From assembly GCF_037102585.1 (NCBI RefSeq), contig NW_027043821.1, forward strand, positions 682,001-746,000: DNA of 64,000 nt, written 5' to 3'. The position numbers and the translations under genes are program-made. Under the pieces are notes generated by a model. It had not been told where the DNA came from and did no database searches. It worked only from the letters and a program-made list of their open reading frames with translations. Shown here one piece after another: positions 33,209 to 42,458 of the stretch; the first letter of the stretch is position 1; each line of letters starts with the position of its first letter. The stretch is from Saccharomycopsis crataegensis. Its lineage: Eukaryota; Ascomycota; Saccharomycetes; Ascoideales; Saccharomycopsidaceae.

Positions 33209-33666
33209 ACCCATAATTAATAAATGCCTCTCTCCCCGGCACACCCCTGGGGGGCAGGGGTCTATTGAGGGGTTTTGTGTGTTGTGATCTGTATTATTTC
33301 TATTAGAGAATTTCCTATTTGTATTCCTATTTTTAATGTTCCTAATGCTTTTTTTTTTGTGTTATTCATTTTTGTACTGTGAATCCTGTCGATCATAACA
33401 AATTAATAGGTGATTATCAACCATAATATACATAAATAATATTGTCAAACAACAACTTTACTTGTTTTTTGTTATTCTTATAAAAAATAGAAGATAAAGT
33501 AATTAAATAAAACATAAATTAAACCAACAAAGTGAAAAAGATACAATCGTCATACAATTTTTTTTTTTTTTTTTTTTTCATTACTATTATTATCATTCTT
33601 TTTTTTCCTTCTTCTTTCTCTTCATTCAGTCGCAGGAAATGGTGCTTGTGGTGTTGCTTCCTCTTC
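33209..33666. other. Convergent intergenic region SAT4-like/YRA1
   Basis: No gene seen. A T run of about 20 lies at 33559-33578. Confidence 0.4.
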
Positions 33667-34472
33667 TTATGGTTCTTTAACCTCTTCCATGGCAGTATCC
33701 TTTTGATTTCTATAATTATCTAGCTCGGCGTCCAAATCCTCCAAAGTTGGTTTCGGTGGCTTTGGTTCTCTTCTTTCTCTGTCACCTCTTCTACTTCCTC
33801 TACCTCTATTTCCACCGACTCCTAATCCTATTCTATCGGCCAATGGTATCCCATTGGTCACGCTTATGATGTTGCCCACTGCTTTTTTACCATCAAATTG
33901 CTCAATGGCACTGGCACAATCACTTGGATTGACATACCCAACATATCCTACCCCTTGACTGCGGCCACGGGTGTCGAATTCAATTCTACAGAAATTCACC
34001 TCGCCAATCCTCGAGAAAAGGTCGGAGATGTCGTGTTCCGTCAACGCGTCGCTCAAATTCTCAATCTTCACAAACGGTTGACCATTCGCCAACCTGATGA
34101 TTTCTGGACTCACCGGGGATGATCGGGAATGCGACGAATACCGATTTGATCTATCGGATGACGAACGATAACGAGGTGGTGGTGATCTAGATGATGATGA
34201 TGATGGACGATAATAATCGCCGCTGCCATCTCTGCGGAACCTGATGGTCAGTGTTTGTCTGGAGTCGGAAAATCGACGGCCACGGCGAGCCTCTGATCTG
34301 CCACCACTGCGTCTTGGGCCTCTTTTAGGGCTTCTGTTTCTGTTTGATGATGACTGCGGTGGTTAGTTAGAATTCACTTAAAAATCAATTGGAACAAACA
34401 ATGCCCACGAATTGCAGCACTTACTTTTGCCGAGATAATCTCGTCAAGAGACTTTTCAAGGAGGTCTGACAT
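33667..34472 (-). CDS. YRA1: mRNA export adaptor of the Yra1/ALY family, one intron
   Basis: A TREX component that hands mRNA to the Mex67 export receptor. Exon 1 is 34425-34472 (MSDLLEKSLDEIISAK), the intron 34354-34424 (71 nt, GTAAGT donor, CTAACTAACC branch region, CCGCAG acceptor) and exon 2 33667-34353; 244 residues. The N-terminal motif LEKSLDEII is the conserved UAP56/Sub2-binding box of the family. Arg/Ser-rich and RGG-like segments flank an RRM at about 105-180 (FVKIENLSDALTEHDISDLFSRIGEVNFCRIEFD, GVGYVGY). The C-terminus, KPTLEDLDAELDNYR, is the second family box. Translation from the GTG at 34113 is an artefact of missing the intron. Confidence 0.93.
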
Positions 34473-34908
34473 TGTTATTTTATTTTATTATATTTTATTA
34501 TATTATATTATAATATATTATATTATATTATATTATATTACACTGTTGGTTTGTTTGTTTATTCCCCAGTGAAGAATTGGCGTTGTGTTGTTTGTAAATT
34601 ATTTATCGACCTCCACCACATAAACACACCCGGACATCGACGATGGGGGAGAAAAACGAAAATTGCTTCCATCACCACCACCATCGACGAATGTGTGAGC
34701 CACTATTGTTGATCGATTTGTCCTTGAATCGTCGATTGTCTGCTGGATAAAAGAAAGCGCTCGTGGTTGGAACTGTCCATTGCAGAGATATCGCGGCTGG
34801 CTATAATTTCCATCTCCATCTCCCAAACATTGCTAGTTGTATGACCAATATCATACCCAATATCATACCCATTAATCAATAATACCCAATTTCTATCTTA
34901 CTCTCATC
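34473..34908. promoter_or_regulatory. Divergent YRA1/PKA promoter region
   Basis: A 436-bp spacer. An interrupted TTATATTA repeat lies at about 34478-34540, next to the YRA1 start. No other gene seen. Confidence 0.45.
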
Positions 34909-36024
34909 ATGGCTGATCAACAGATTCATAATATAGCTCAGGATTCTTATAATGTACCTCAAGATAGTTACCATGTGCCACAACAACAACAACAACAAAA
35001 ATACCATACATCAATAGTAGAACATCCCATTAGCAAACTCCCCCAAGTATCCTCGAAAACTAAAGGGAAATATACCCTAAATGACTTCCACATCTTACGA
35101 ACCCTTGGAACTGGGTCGTTTGGCAGAGTCCATCTTGTGCGATCGGTGCATAACGGACGGTTCTACGCCATGAAGACATTGAAGAAAAGTCTTGTGGTGC
35201 GGATGAAACAAGTTGAACACACCAATGACGAACGTCGAATGTTGAAAATCGTCGAGCATCCTTTCATCACCAGGATGTGGGGCACGTTCCAAGACGTCAA
35301 ATACATTTATATGATCATGGATTATATCGAGGCCGGGGAATTGTTCTCGTTATTGAGGAAGTCTAACAAATTCCCTAACCCCGTGGCGAAATTCTACGCC
35401 GCTGAGGTCTGTCTTGCGTTGGAATACCTCCATGATCATAATATCATTTATCGAGATTTGAAACCTGAAAACTTGTTGCTTGATAAGAATGGACATATCA
35501 AGATCACCGATTTCGGGTTTGCCAAAGAGGTTCCGGATGTGACTTATACCCTTTGTGGGACCCCCGATTACATTGCTCCCGAAGTGGTGGCCACCAAACC
35601 TTACAATAAATCGGTCGATTGGTGGTCGTTTGGGATTTTGGTATTTGAAATGCTTGCCGGGTATACCCCATTCTGCGACCCTTCGCCGATGAAGACTTAT
35701 GAAAACATCCTTGCCGGAAACGTACGGTACCCGAACTATTTCCACGAAGACGCGTTGGATTTATTGCAAAGCTTGATCACCGCGGATTTGAGTAAGCGGC
35801 TAGGGAATTTGCAAGGGGGTACCCAAGACGTCAAGAACCATCCGTGGTTCAGCGAAGTAATTTGGGAACGGTTGTACAATCGAGATATCGAAACTCCATA
35901 CGAGCCACCGATCCAGAGTGGGGTCGGGGATACCAGTTTATTCGATAAATACCCGGAAGATGAACAGGATTATGGTAATATGGAAGGGGAAGATCCTTAC
36001 GCGAAGTATTTCCAAGAGTTTTGA
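34909..36024 (+). CDS. TPK: cAMP-dependent protein kinase (PKA) catalytic subunit
   Basis: An AGC kinase of 371 residues. A short Gln-rich N-terminus ([10 protein letters not shown]) precedes the kinase domain at about 60-315. Landmarks: [32 protein letters not shown] and the DFG of [10 protein letters not shown]. The activation loop [14 protein letters not shown] carries the phosphorylatable Thr of TxCGTPxY. The AGC C-tail ends in FQEF, the hydrophobic FxxF motif that docks on the N-lobe; its position at the very C-terminus is the PKA hallmark. [15 protein letters not shown] and [16 protein letters not shown] agree. Which yeast paralogue (TPK1, 2 or 3) it matches cannot be told. Divergent from YRA1. 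Confidence 0.94.
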   Translation: MADQQIHNIAQDSYNVPQDSYHVPQQQQQQKYHTSIVEHPISKLPQVSSKTKGKYTLNDFHILRTLGTGSFGRVHLVRSVHNGRFYAMKTLKKSLVVRMKQVEHTNDERRMLKIVEHPFITRMWGTFQDVKYIYMIMDYIEAGELFSLLRKSNKFPNPVAKFYAAEVCLALEYLHDHNIIYRDLKPENLLLDKNGHIKITDFGFAKEVPDVTYTLCGTPDYIAPEVVATKPYNKSVDWWSFGILVFEMLAGYTPFCDPSPMKTYENILAGNVRYPNYFHEDALDLLQSLITADLSKRLGNLQGGTQDVKNHPWFSEVIWERLYNRDIETPYEPPIQSGVGDTSLFDKYPEDEQDYGNMEGEDPYAKYFQEF

Positions 36025-37110
36025 TGATTTTGGAAAGAAAATATGTATACATTGTTCGATTGCGAGTGATTTGTTTGTCTTTTTCTCTTAATTATTATTA
36101 TGGTTGTCATAGTTGAACTGCCACCTTAAGTTGACGAGAAATTGAAGGCATTCATTTTTTTTGTTTTCTTTCTTTTTCATTTGTTTATTGTTTCTTTTTC
36201 TATTTTTCAGACTTGTTATTTTTTGAATTAAACCTATCTTTTTCTATCCTTTTATGATTTTTATTTTTTGCTATTTTCTTTTTCTTTTCCTTTTTGCTCT
36301 CATCGCTCCTTGCTATTTCGTTCTTTTAACTCGGACCCCGGGAGCTTATTTATTGATTTATTAACTGACCTTCTATCATCGCTGTTTTGCTTTTTTTTTT
36401 TTTTTTTTTTTCTAGTATTAAAAAAGAAGAAGAATTTCGAAAAGACATTCAGTTTTTTTTTTGTTTTTTTTTGTTTTTGTTTTTGTTTTTGTTTTGCTTT
36501 TTATGACCTTTGGATTCCACCATTGATGAAACGATTTATGATAATACTCTTTTGTTTTTCTTCTCTTTCTCTCTTTTCAGAATGGTAATTTTGTTGCCGT
36601 ATCTTGTTTTGTTTTGTTTTTTGTTGTTTTTTTTTTTACCTCAAAATACAATTAATTGATGTTTAAATTACTAAGAAATAAGAAATATTTTTTTCTCACC
36701 ATCAGTTTCTAAATTCAAAATAATGAGGTGCTAGTGATAATGACACTTAGATTGTATTAAATGGGCAGCAGATTGGAAGAAAATAAATTATTTTTTTGGC
36801 AAGATTAGAAGTTTCCATTACAGTGGGCATGAGAATAAATCAACAAATTAAAGAGGGTTGGACATGATATAATACACAGATATTAGAAATATCAATAAAG
36901 AACAATGGAAGCAGGAAAGTGAAAGCAGTAAAATGAAAGCAGTAAAGTAAAATGAAAAAAAGTGAATGCAGTAAATTGGAATCAAGAAATCAGAAACAAT
37001 AAAATCAATAAAATTATGAGGCAATATAGATACAGACTCTCATATTCTCAGAATATACGTATTCCATTTACCGTAGTTTTACCATATCTTTTTCCCTTTT
37101 GTAGCAGTTT
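36025..37110. other. Convergent T-rich intergenic region PKA/BRL1
   Basis: About 1.1 kb, no gene seen. Strongly T-rich on the plus strand at 36150-36640, with TTTTTG-type short tandem repeats at about 36470-36495. These produce Phe-rich spurious ORFs. An imperfect GAAAGCAGTAAAAT repeat lies at about 36919-36975. Confidence 0.45.
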
Positions 37111-39003
37111 TTATCGTTGGCTTCTATAGTGGGACCCTCCACTATTGCCTCTTGGTCTCATGATTTGCCTTAAAGACTCAGGACTCAACTTTGGGGTCAT
37201 TCTCATTGGCGAACATCTTGATAAGATCCCCATGAACGTAGAATTGTTGCCGTCCGATTTATATGGAGTGATATTATTATTTCCCTGGTTAGTTCTTGGA
37301 ACACTGGAGAAAATTGTCGATTTTGTCGGAGAAACGTACCTTCTACCAGAATGTTGAGGGGTCGAGAACATCTCCACCCGCTTTTGTTGTTGCAAAGGTT
37401 TGGGTTTCTTATTTTGTGAAGGGGTAATGGCGTCATTTCCACGATCATTATTATTATTATTATTCTCCTCTTCCTCTGCTTCGTCCTCTTGTTGTTCCTC
37501 ATCATGACATATAGAATTGGTAACGTATCGCATTTGGGTGGTGACTTGATGTTGCTGGAATGGATCAGGTTCGTAACGATGGCTGGTGTAACTGACAAAG
37601 AAATAATTGTTCACGATAAACGACCCCACAAGCCCAAAAGATACAAACACTAAAGTCTTCCAACTGATTGGTTTGATAAACCCATTAAGAATCTCTGCCA
37701 AGGTCTCTGCACCAATTTTCGCCTTGCTCACCACTTGAGGATCACGACTCATACATTTTTCCCAAGCCGAGCACGCGATTTCTAATGCTGGCACTCTCTG
37801 AGATGGTGCACAATGGTTGCGCTCATATTCTCTCACACAAAGCAGGATCTCTTGGGTGATCTCCAATAACTCTGTGGTGACTTTGTTGTTAATATCCGTC
37901 CACACCGTCCACACTAGCGCGTAAATGAACCCAAATACCACGGTAAAGAGGGCAAAGTTCACGGCAACTTGAAGATACAATGACAAAGTCAAGGGAATCT
38001 GGGGGTCCAGGTACATTCTTTGCCAAAGATTAGGGGTATCAAGATCTGTTTCTTCTTGTTGATGTTGCTGTTCTGCTTGGATTTCTTCGGCAATTAGTTG
38101 GGTGGTGCTCTGGATCTTTTTGGAATTCCTCGTGGGACTAGGAGTGGGACTGGGATCGCTATCAGATTCGTCGGTCATGTCGGTGGAATAGTTGTACTTT
38201 TTGGTATTTTCTTTAGTATTTTTCTTTAAAATCAAATCAGTAGTATTGTTTGATGGCGACAGGTCCAGTGATGGAACCATAACGTGTTTTCTATGGGAAA
38301 AGTGCACTGAATAGTTGGGGGTTGTAGTTGTTGTTGTTGTTGCTGTTGCTGTTACTGCTGCTGCTGCTGCTGGGGTCGACGTTTTATCTAAGAGAGCATC
38401 GGCCAACGCCGTGGGGTTTATACTTTTATGATTGCGGAGATCAGTAAAATCAAGCAGATCATGATCATCGTAGATTGGGGGTAATATTGTGCCTTCGGAA
38501 ATCGTAGAGCTCCTTTTTTTCTTTTTAGAAATAATAGTTGATTTAGGGTCTTCTGAGGATTTTTTAAGGATCGATGACGAGAATGATAATGATGATGAAG
38601 AAGAAGGTTTCAATGGTGAAGAATGGATTAAATGGGGTTTAGCGATTTCTACAAGCCCCTGTCGTTCCTTTTCTTGTTGGATTTTCATCAATAGCACCTG
38701 TTTGTGTAGAGTGGGCAGCAATGGTTTATTATGATGTTTTGAAGGTTCTTCATTATTGATCTGCAACTCGTGGAGGAGGTTTCTGGTGTCTTTGGCAGTG
38801 AAATTAGTTCCGCGGATCACCTGGTTCATGCTGTTATCGTCATCATCATCCTCGATGTACTGATACGTGATGTTTTCTGCATTTCTTAGAAGATCGTCGT
38901 GTTGATGGTTGTTACTTAGAATATCGACTTTCAGCAACTCGTCAGACACGCTAGAGTCTTCTAGATCGACTTTCGACAACTGCTCTGCCGACACAAAGCT
39001 CAT
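37111..39003 (-). CDS. BRL1: Brl1/Brr6-family nuclear envelope protein
   Basis: An integral protein of the nuclear envelope/ER that assists nuclear pore assembly by membrane fusion. 630 residues from the ATG at 39003. The long N-terminal half is Ser/Thr-rich, with an Ala/Thr low-complexity run (about 210-230). The family core is at about 330-480: a first membrane segment (LYLQVAVNFALFTVVFGFIY), a lumenal loop with four Cys (ILLCVREYERNHC, ALEIACSAWEKC) forming the known disulfides, and a second membrane segment (LVFVSFGLVGSFIVNNYFF). The C-terminal tail is cytosolic/nuclear, with Asn and Glu runs. The length fits Brl1 better than the short Brr6. Divergent from ZRT3 with a 262-bp spacer. Confidence 0.86.
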   Translation of the reverse strand: MSFVSAEQLSKVDLEDSSVSDELLKVDILSNNHQHDDLLRNAENITYQYIEDDDDDNSMNQVIRGTNFTAKDTRNLLHELQINNEEPSKHHNKPLLPTLHKQVLLMKIQQEKERQGLVEIAKPHLIHSSPLKPSSSSSLSFSSSILKKSSEDPKSTIISKKKKRSSTISEGTILPPIYDDHDLLDFTDLRNHKSINPTALADALLDKTSTPAAAAAVTATATTTTTTTPNYSVHFSHRKHVMVPSLDLSPSNNTTDLILKKNTKENTKKYNYSTDMTDESDSDPSPTPSPTRNSKKIQSTTQLIAEEIQAEQQHQQEETDLDTPNLWQRMYLDPQIPLTLSLYLQVAVNFALFTVVFGFIYALVWTVWTDINNKVTTELLEITQEILLCVREYERNHCAPSQRVPALEIACSAWEKCMSRDPQVVSKAKIGAETLAEILNGFIKPISWKTLVFVSFGLVGSFIVNNYFFVSYTSHRYEPDPFQQHQVTTQMRYVTNSICHDEEQQEDEAEEEENNNNNNDRGNDAITPSQNKKPKPLQQQKRVEMFSTPQHSGRRYVSPTKSTIFSSVPRTNQGNNNITPYKSDGNNSTFMGILSRCSPMRMTPKLSPESLRQIMRPRGNSGGSHYRSQR

Positions 39004-39265
39004 GGTTGGGTTATCTATTGTTCTCTTGTGACCTTCCCCTTTGGTGATTGACTCCTTCCATGTGTTATCGCTGTTATTAATAGTGCCTGTTTTTTTTTCA
39101 TTTTGAGGTAAAAAGAAAAAAAAAAACCATCAGGGTTGTTGGCGGGCGCGTAGCAGCTGGTGATGCTATAAAACGGCGATGATCTTCGTCGTCAAACACA
39201 ATTGATCTTGACGATTGTTCAGCGTCCATCACCATAGTTGTTGTTAGCACCACAGTACAACCGCT

Positions 39266-40726
39266 ATGTCCTTCCTACAAGATAACCAGGGATGGGTCCT
39301 CACCCTCGCCTCGTCAGCAATGTGTCTTCTTGGCTGCTCGATCATCTACGTCGATGTCTTGTACGCCGCCATCTTCCCCAAGATCGCTGCCACCCACAAA
39401 TTCGAGATCAGTACCAACGGGAGGTTCTTGATCGCCTGTCTCAGCTTGTCTTCTGGCTCGTTGCTTCTAACAGCGTTGGCAAAACTATTGCCCCACGCCT
39501 CAGACTACTTAAACCAACACTCGTACCTTTCCAACCATCATAAAGAGTTGAACTTCATCTTGATGTCATGTTTCTTCTCAGGGATTGTGGTATTCATGGT
39601 GTTGGATACCGTAATCCACAAATATACCAGTGAAAGCATCATTCATTGCGCGCATGGCGACGATGATGGCCATTCGCATGATGGCCACCACCATCATGAT
39701 CATGATCATGATCTCGACTTGGAACAGGGAATCGACAATCAGTACGCCGATTCTCATCTTGATGATTCTGACAGTGAAAATGAGGGATCTTTGAAGGTTA
39801 GCAGTATTATCGAAGATTCTTACCACCACCATCATCATGGGGAAGAAATTCAGGAAGATGACGTCCAATCTCACCAAAGTAGTCCATGCCAACTACAAGC
39901 ACCAACTCCCCTGGAATCAACCCCGCTCCTAATGTCCACAAATAAATCAATGGGGGATCTAACCAAAGGTGACACCATCAAATACAATCAATTACAATCT
40001 TTGAAAGCCCTCAAGTTTTTGAAGCACCCATTCTCCAAAAAAAAATCAAATTTATCGTTGGTGGCCTATTCTCCTACTGACAAAAAATGTTTCCCAATAC
40101 CTGTCCCTGCCGACAATGATCTGTTATCACGAAGCCCCTCTATTGGAAACTTAATGTTGGTCGACCGCTCGATTGCCCAAGAACATATCAAACATTCCAG
40201 TGACCATCGTCATATCAATGTCCAAACTTCGGTATCCAAACTTTTCTCCATTGGGGTGCAAACCACGTTGGCCATGACGTTGCACAAATTCCCTGAAGGA
40301 TTCATTTACTATACCACTTCAAAAATCGACGAATCGTTGAGCTTGAACATTTTCTTATCGCTTGCCATCCATAATATCGCCGAAGGGTTATGCATGGCCA
40401 TCCCATTATACCTCTCGTTGAACTCACGAATGAAGGCCATTGCCATTGCCGGGATTCTTGGTGGATTTTCCCAGCCATTTGGTGCGTTGCTTGGTCAATT
40501 AGTGTTGCCTACTGACCCTAACGAAATCGATGCCAACGATATCAATTTGGCATTCGGGTGTCTCATGAGTTTGACTAGTGGGTTCTTGGTAATAATAGGA
40601 TTGAAGATGTTGTTGAGTAGTGTCGGGTTTGGGGGTAATGGAAGCCATACATTCATCACTTTTTGGTTTATCATGGGAATGTTTGCGATTAGTTGTACTA
40701 ATATTTTGACCGGAAGTTTGTTGTGA
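39266..40726 (+). CDS. ZRT3: ZIP-family zinc transporter, vacuolar exporter Zrt3
   Basis: Moves stored zinc from the vacuole to the cytosol. 486 residues. The N-terminal helices begin LTLASSAMCLLGCSIIYVDV, followed by a second and third helix. A large cytosolic loop (about 130-310) has His/Asp-rich zinc-binding stretches (HDGHHHHDHDHDLDLE and SYHHHHHGEE). The C-terminal ZIP helices carry the metal-site motifs HKFPEGF and HNIAEGL (about 350 and 372), the histidine pairs that define the family. SIGVQTTLAMTLHKFPEGFIYYTT matches the Zrt3 subgroup. The C-terminus ends in a helix (WFIMGMFAISCTNILTG). There is a stretch of perfect 10-bp repeats just downstream. Confidence 0.9.
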   Translation: MSFLQDNQGWVLTLASSAMCLLGCSIIYVDVLYAAIFPKIAATHKFEISTNGRFLIACLSLSSGSLLLTALAKLLPHASDYLNQHSYLSNHHKELNFILMSCFFSGIVVFMVLDTVIHKYTSESIIHCAHGDDDGHSHDGHHHHDHDHDLDLEQGIDNQYADSHLDDSDSENEGSLKVSSIIEDSYHHHHHGEEIQEDDVQSHQSSPCQLQAPTPLESTPLLMSTNKSMGDLTKGDTIKYNQLQSLKALKFLKHPFSKKKSNLSLVAYSPTDKKCFPIPVPADNDLLSRSPSIGNLMLVDRSIAQEHIKHSSDHRHINVQTSVSKLFSIGVQTTLAMTLHKFPEGFIYYTTSKIDESLSLNIFLSLAIHNIAEGLCMAIPLYLSLNSRMKAIAIAGILGGFSQPFGALLGQLVLPTDPNEIDANDINLAFGCLMSLTSGFLVIIGLKMLLSSVGFGGNGSHTFITFWFIMGMFAISCTNILTGSLL

Positions 40727-41202
40727 ATTGGATTATAAATGAAAGCTAAAATGGGTCATTATATGATCTAAAGTTTCAAATTTATTTTTTATTTTATTTT
40801 ATTCTTTTTCATTCTTTTTCATTCTTTTTCATTCTTTTTCATTCTTTTTCATTCTTTTTCATTCTTTTTATTCTTCTTTCACTTTTGGAATTGAATTGAA
40901 ATATTTTGCTTAATTATTCTCTTTTTTTTTATGAGAAACATTGATTTTATTTCGTTTTGGCTTTATAGGAAAATATACTGAATTGATTATCAATCTGTTT
41001 GGACTCAGTAAGATAAAGGTTATTGATTATTTTTGGGTAATTTAGTTTCACATATTCTCATCATATTTTTCATAAATCTTCATCTTGCATTCAGTTTATA
41101 TAGTTCAAGGTCATTTATTGTTCTACATTTTATACAATACACCAAATAACAATAAGTCTCATCGTTGATTTCTACAATATACTGAATAATAATAGGTAAT
41201 TC
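40727..41202. other. Convergent intergenic region ZRT3/POP3
   Basis: No gene seen. It contains the ATTCTTTTTC minisatellite listed separately. Confidence 0.45.
40801..40870. repeat. 10-bp minisatellite, unit ATTCTTTTTC
   Basis: Six perfect tandem copies at 40801-40860, followed by a degenerate seventh, in the 3' flank of ZRT3. Confidence 0.95.
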
Positions 41203-41955
41203 TCATCGCTGATTCTTTTTCGCACTAAGGGGAGCGGATGTTTTCAACAATTTGAGCACTGGTTTCTGGTATAACCCCTCCTTCATTTGAATATTATCCA
41301 ACCATGGAATCTTGATATCTGGTATACTTTCCAACATCGCCACTAATTTTTCCAGAGATTCCATCCCCGTTTGCATCGATATGATTCCTGAAAAGTCCTT
41401 AGACTTATTCAATTGATTTCCAATAAAATCTTTCGAATTTTTTGACAACGCCACAAGCTTCACTCGTCTACTATCACCATCACCATCCTGTTGGTCACTG
41501 TCGTAGAACCCCGGGGACGAGGTGTAACATAGCATTGGAAAATGATCAAGTAGCATTCTAGGTTGGATGTCGTATCGACAAATTATAATATATTTCGTTA
41601 TTATTGAATTATCTTCCTTCTTCTTATTCTTTTTCTTCGTCTTCTTCTGGTGTCGAAGGATTCTAGCTTGATCTTCTAATGCTTTGGTGGTGGAATTGAA
41701 GCCAGCAGTAATTCTTGCATCTTTGGCGTCCTCAATACATTTTTTAACGCTATCTTTCTGGAGAAAACTCGCCAATTCTTTCAAAATCCCCGCATTTTGC
41801 GATGGTTCAACGGTAGGCCAAATGATCTCTTCGTCGTTGTACGGACTATCCAATACGGGCTTGAAAACCTGTCTTCTTTTGGTGGCAAGCGCTTTGAGAG
41901 AGTTGCTTGCAGGCCTCTTATTGTTATTGTTATTTTTAACCTTCTTGTCGCTCAT
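41203..41955 (-). CDS. POP3: RNase P/MRP protein subunit Pop3
   Basis: A protein subunit of the tRNA- and rRNA-processing ribonucleoproteins RNase P and RNase MRP. 250 residues from the ATG at 41955. The conserved N-terminal block KALATKRRQVFKPVLDSPYNDEEIIWPTV matches the yeast AKRRQVYKPVLDNPF signature. The L7Ae-like fold continues with YIIICRYDIQPRMLLDHFPMLCYTSS and VKLVALSKNSKDF, ending in IPWLDNIQMKEG and KLLKTSAPLSAKK, again as in Pop3. A Lys-rich insert (KKTKKKNKKKED) at about 105-116 is specific to this yeast. Convergent with ZRT3. Confidence 0.9.
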   Translation of the reverse strand: MSDKKVKNNNNNKRPASNSLKALATKRRQVFKPVLDSPYNDEEIIWPTVEPSQNAGILKELASFLQKDSVKKCIEDAKDARITAGFNSTTKALEDQARILRHQKKTKKKNKKKEDNSIITKYIIICRYDIQPRMLLDHFPMLCYTSSPGFYDSDQQDGDGDSRRVKLVALSKNSKDFIGNQLNKSKDFSGIISMQTGMESLEKLVAMLESIPDIKIPWLDNIQMKEGLYQKPVLKLLKTSAPLSAKKNQR

Positions 41956-42106
41956 ATTTTCCAGGGTGATTTATTTATTTCGCTATAATTATTATTCAGT
42001 CTTCGTCTCCTTCTTCTTCTTCTTCTTCTTCCTCTTCTTTCTGCAAATCTTTTTTTTTCCTCTCAACATGCAGCAGTAACCCGCAATTTGGGTGTTTGTG
42101 TAATTC

Positions 42107-42137
<31 letters not shown>

Positions 42138-42458
42138 CTTCTTCTTCTTCTCCTTCTTCTTCTCCTTCTTCTCTTTCTTCTACTTCTTCTCATTCCTCCC
42201 CTCAATAATATCCCCTTCGATTACTTAGAAATGCCAAAAACTCCAAGCTCAGCGGACCATATCTCAGTGTTGCTCTTCACCATCCCATTGTCAATCATCG
42301 TCAACATCGTTTCTTATTTAGTGATTGGTTGTCATCGTTTAGTTGCTCCGCAAATTGAGAATATATATAATATATTCTGTTACACTGGGTGCCTTTTAAT
42401 TGGTATCCTTTATTGAGGTTGTCGCTTCTTCTTCTTTTTTTTTTTTGGCCTTCGTCAA
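41956..42458. other. Divergent POP3/coiled-coil gene region with (CTT)n repeat
   Basis: An interrupted (CTT)n tract runs from about 42107 to 42190. An ATG at 42231 opens a 61-codon frame with two hydrophobic stretches (SVLLFTIPLSIIVNIVSYLVIG and FCYTGCLLIGILY-like). It could be a tiny membrane protein, an upstream ORF or chance; I do not call it as a gene. Confidence 0.4.

Noticed and set aside
36268-36588. Phe-rich ORF after the PKA gene
   Set aside because: Product of T runs in a 3' region.
42231-42416. Possible 61-residue membrane protein upstream of the coiled-coil gene
   Set aside because: Short, no family recognised, next to a microsatellite; kept only as a remark.
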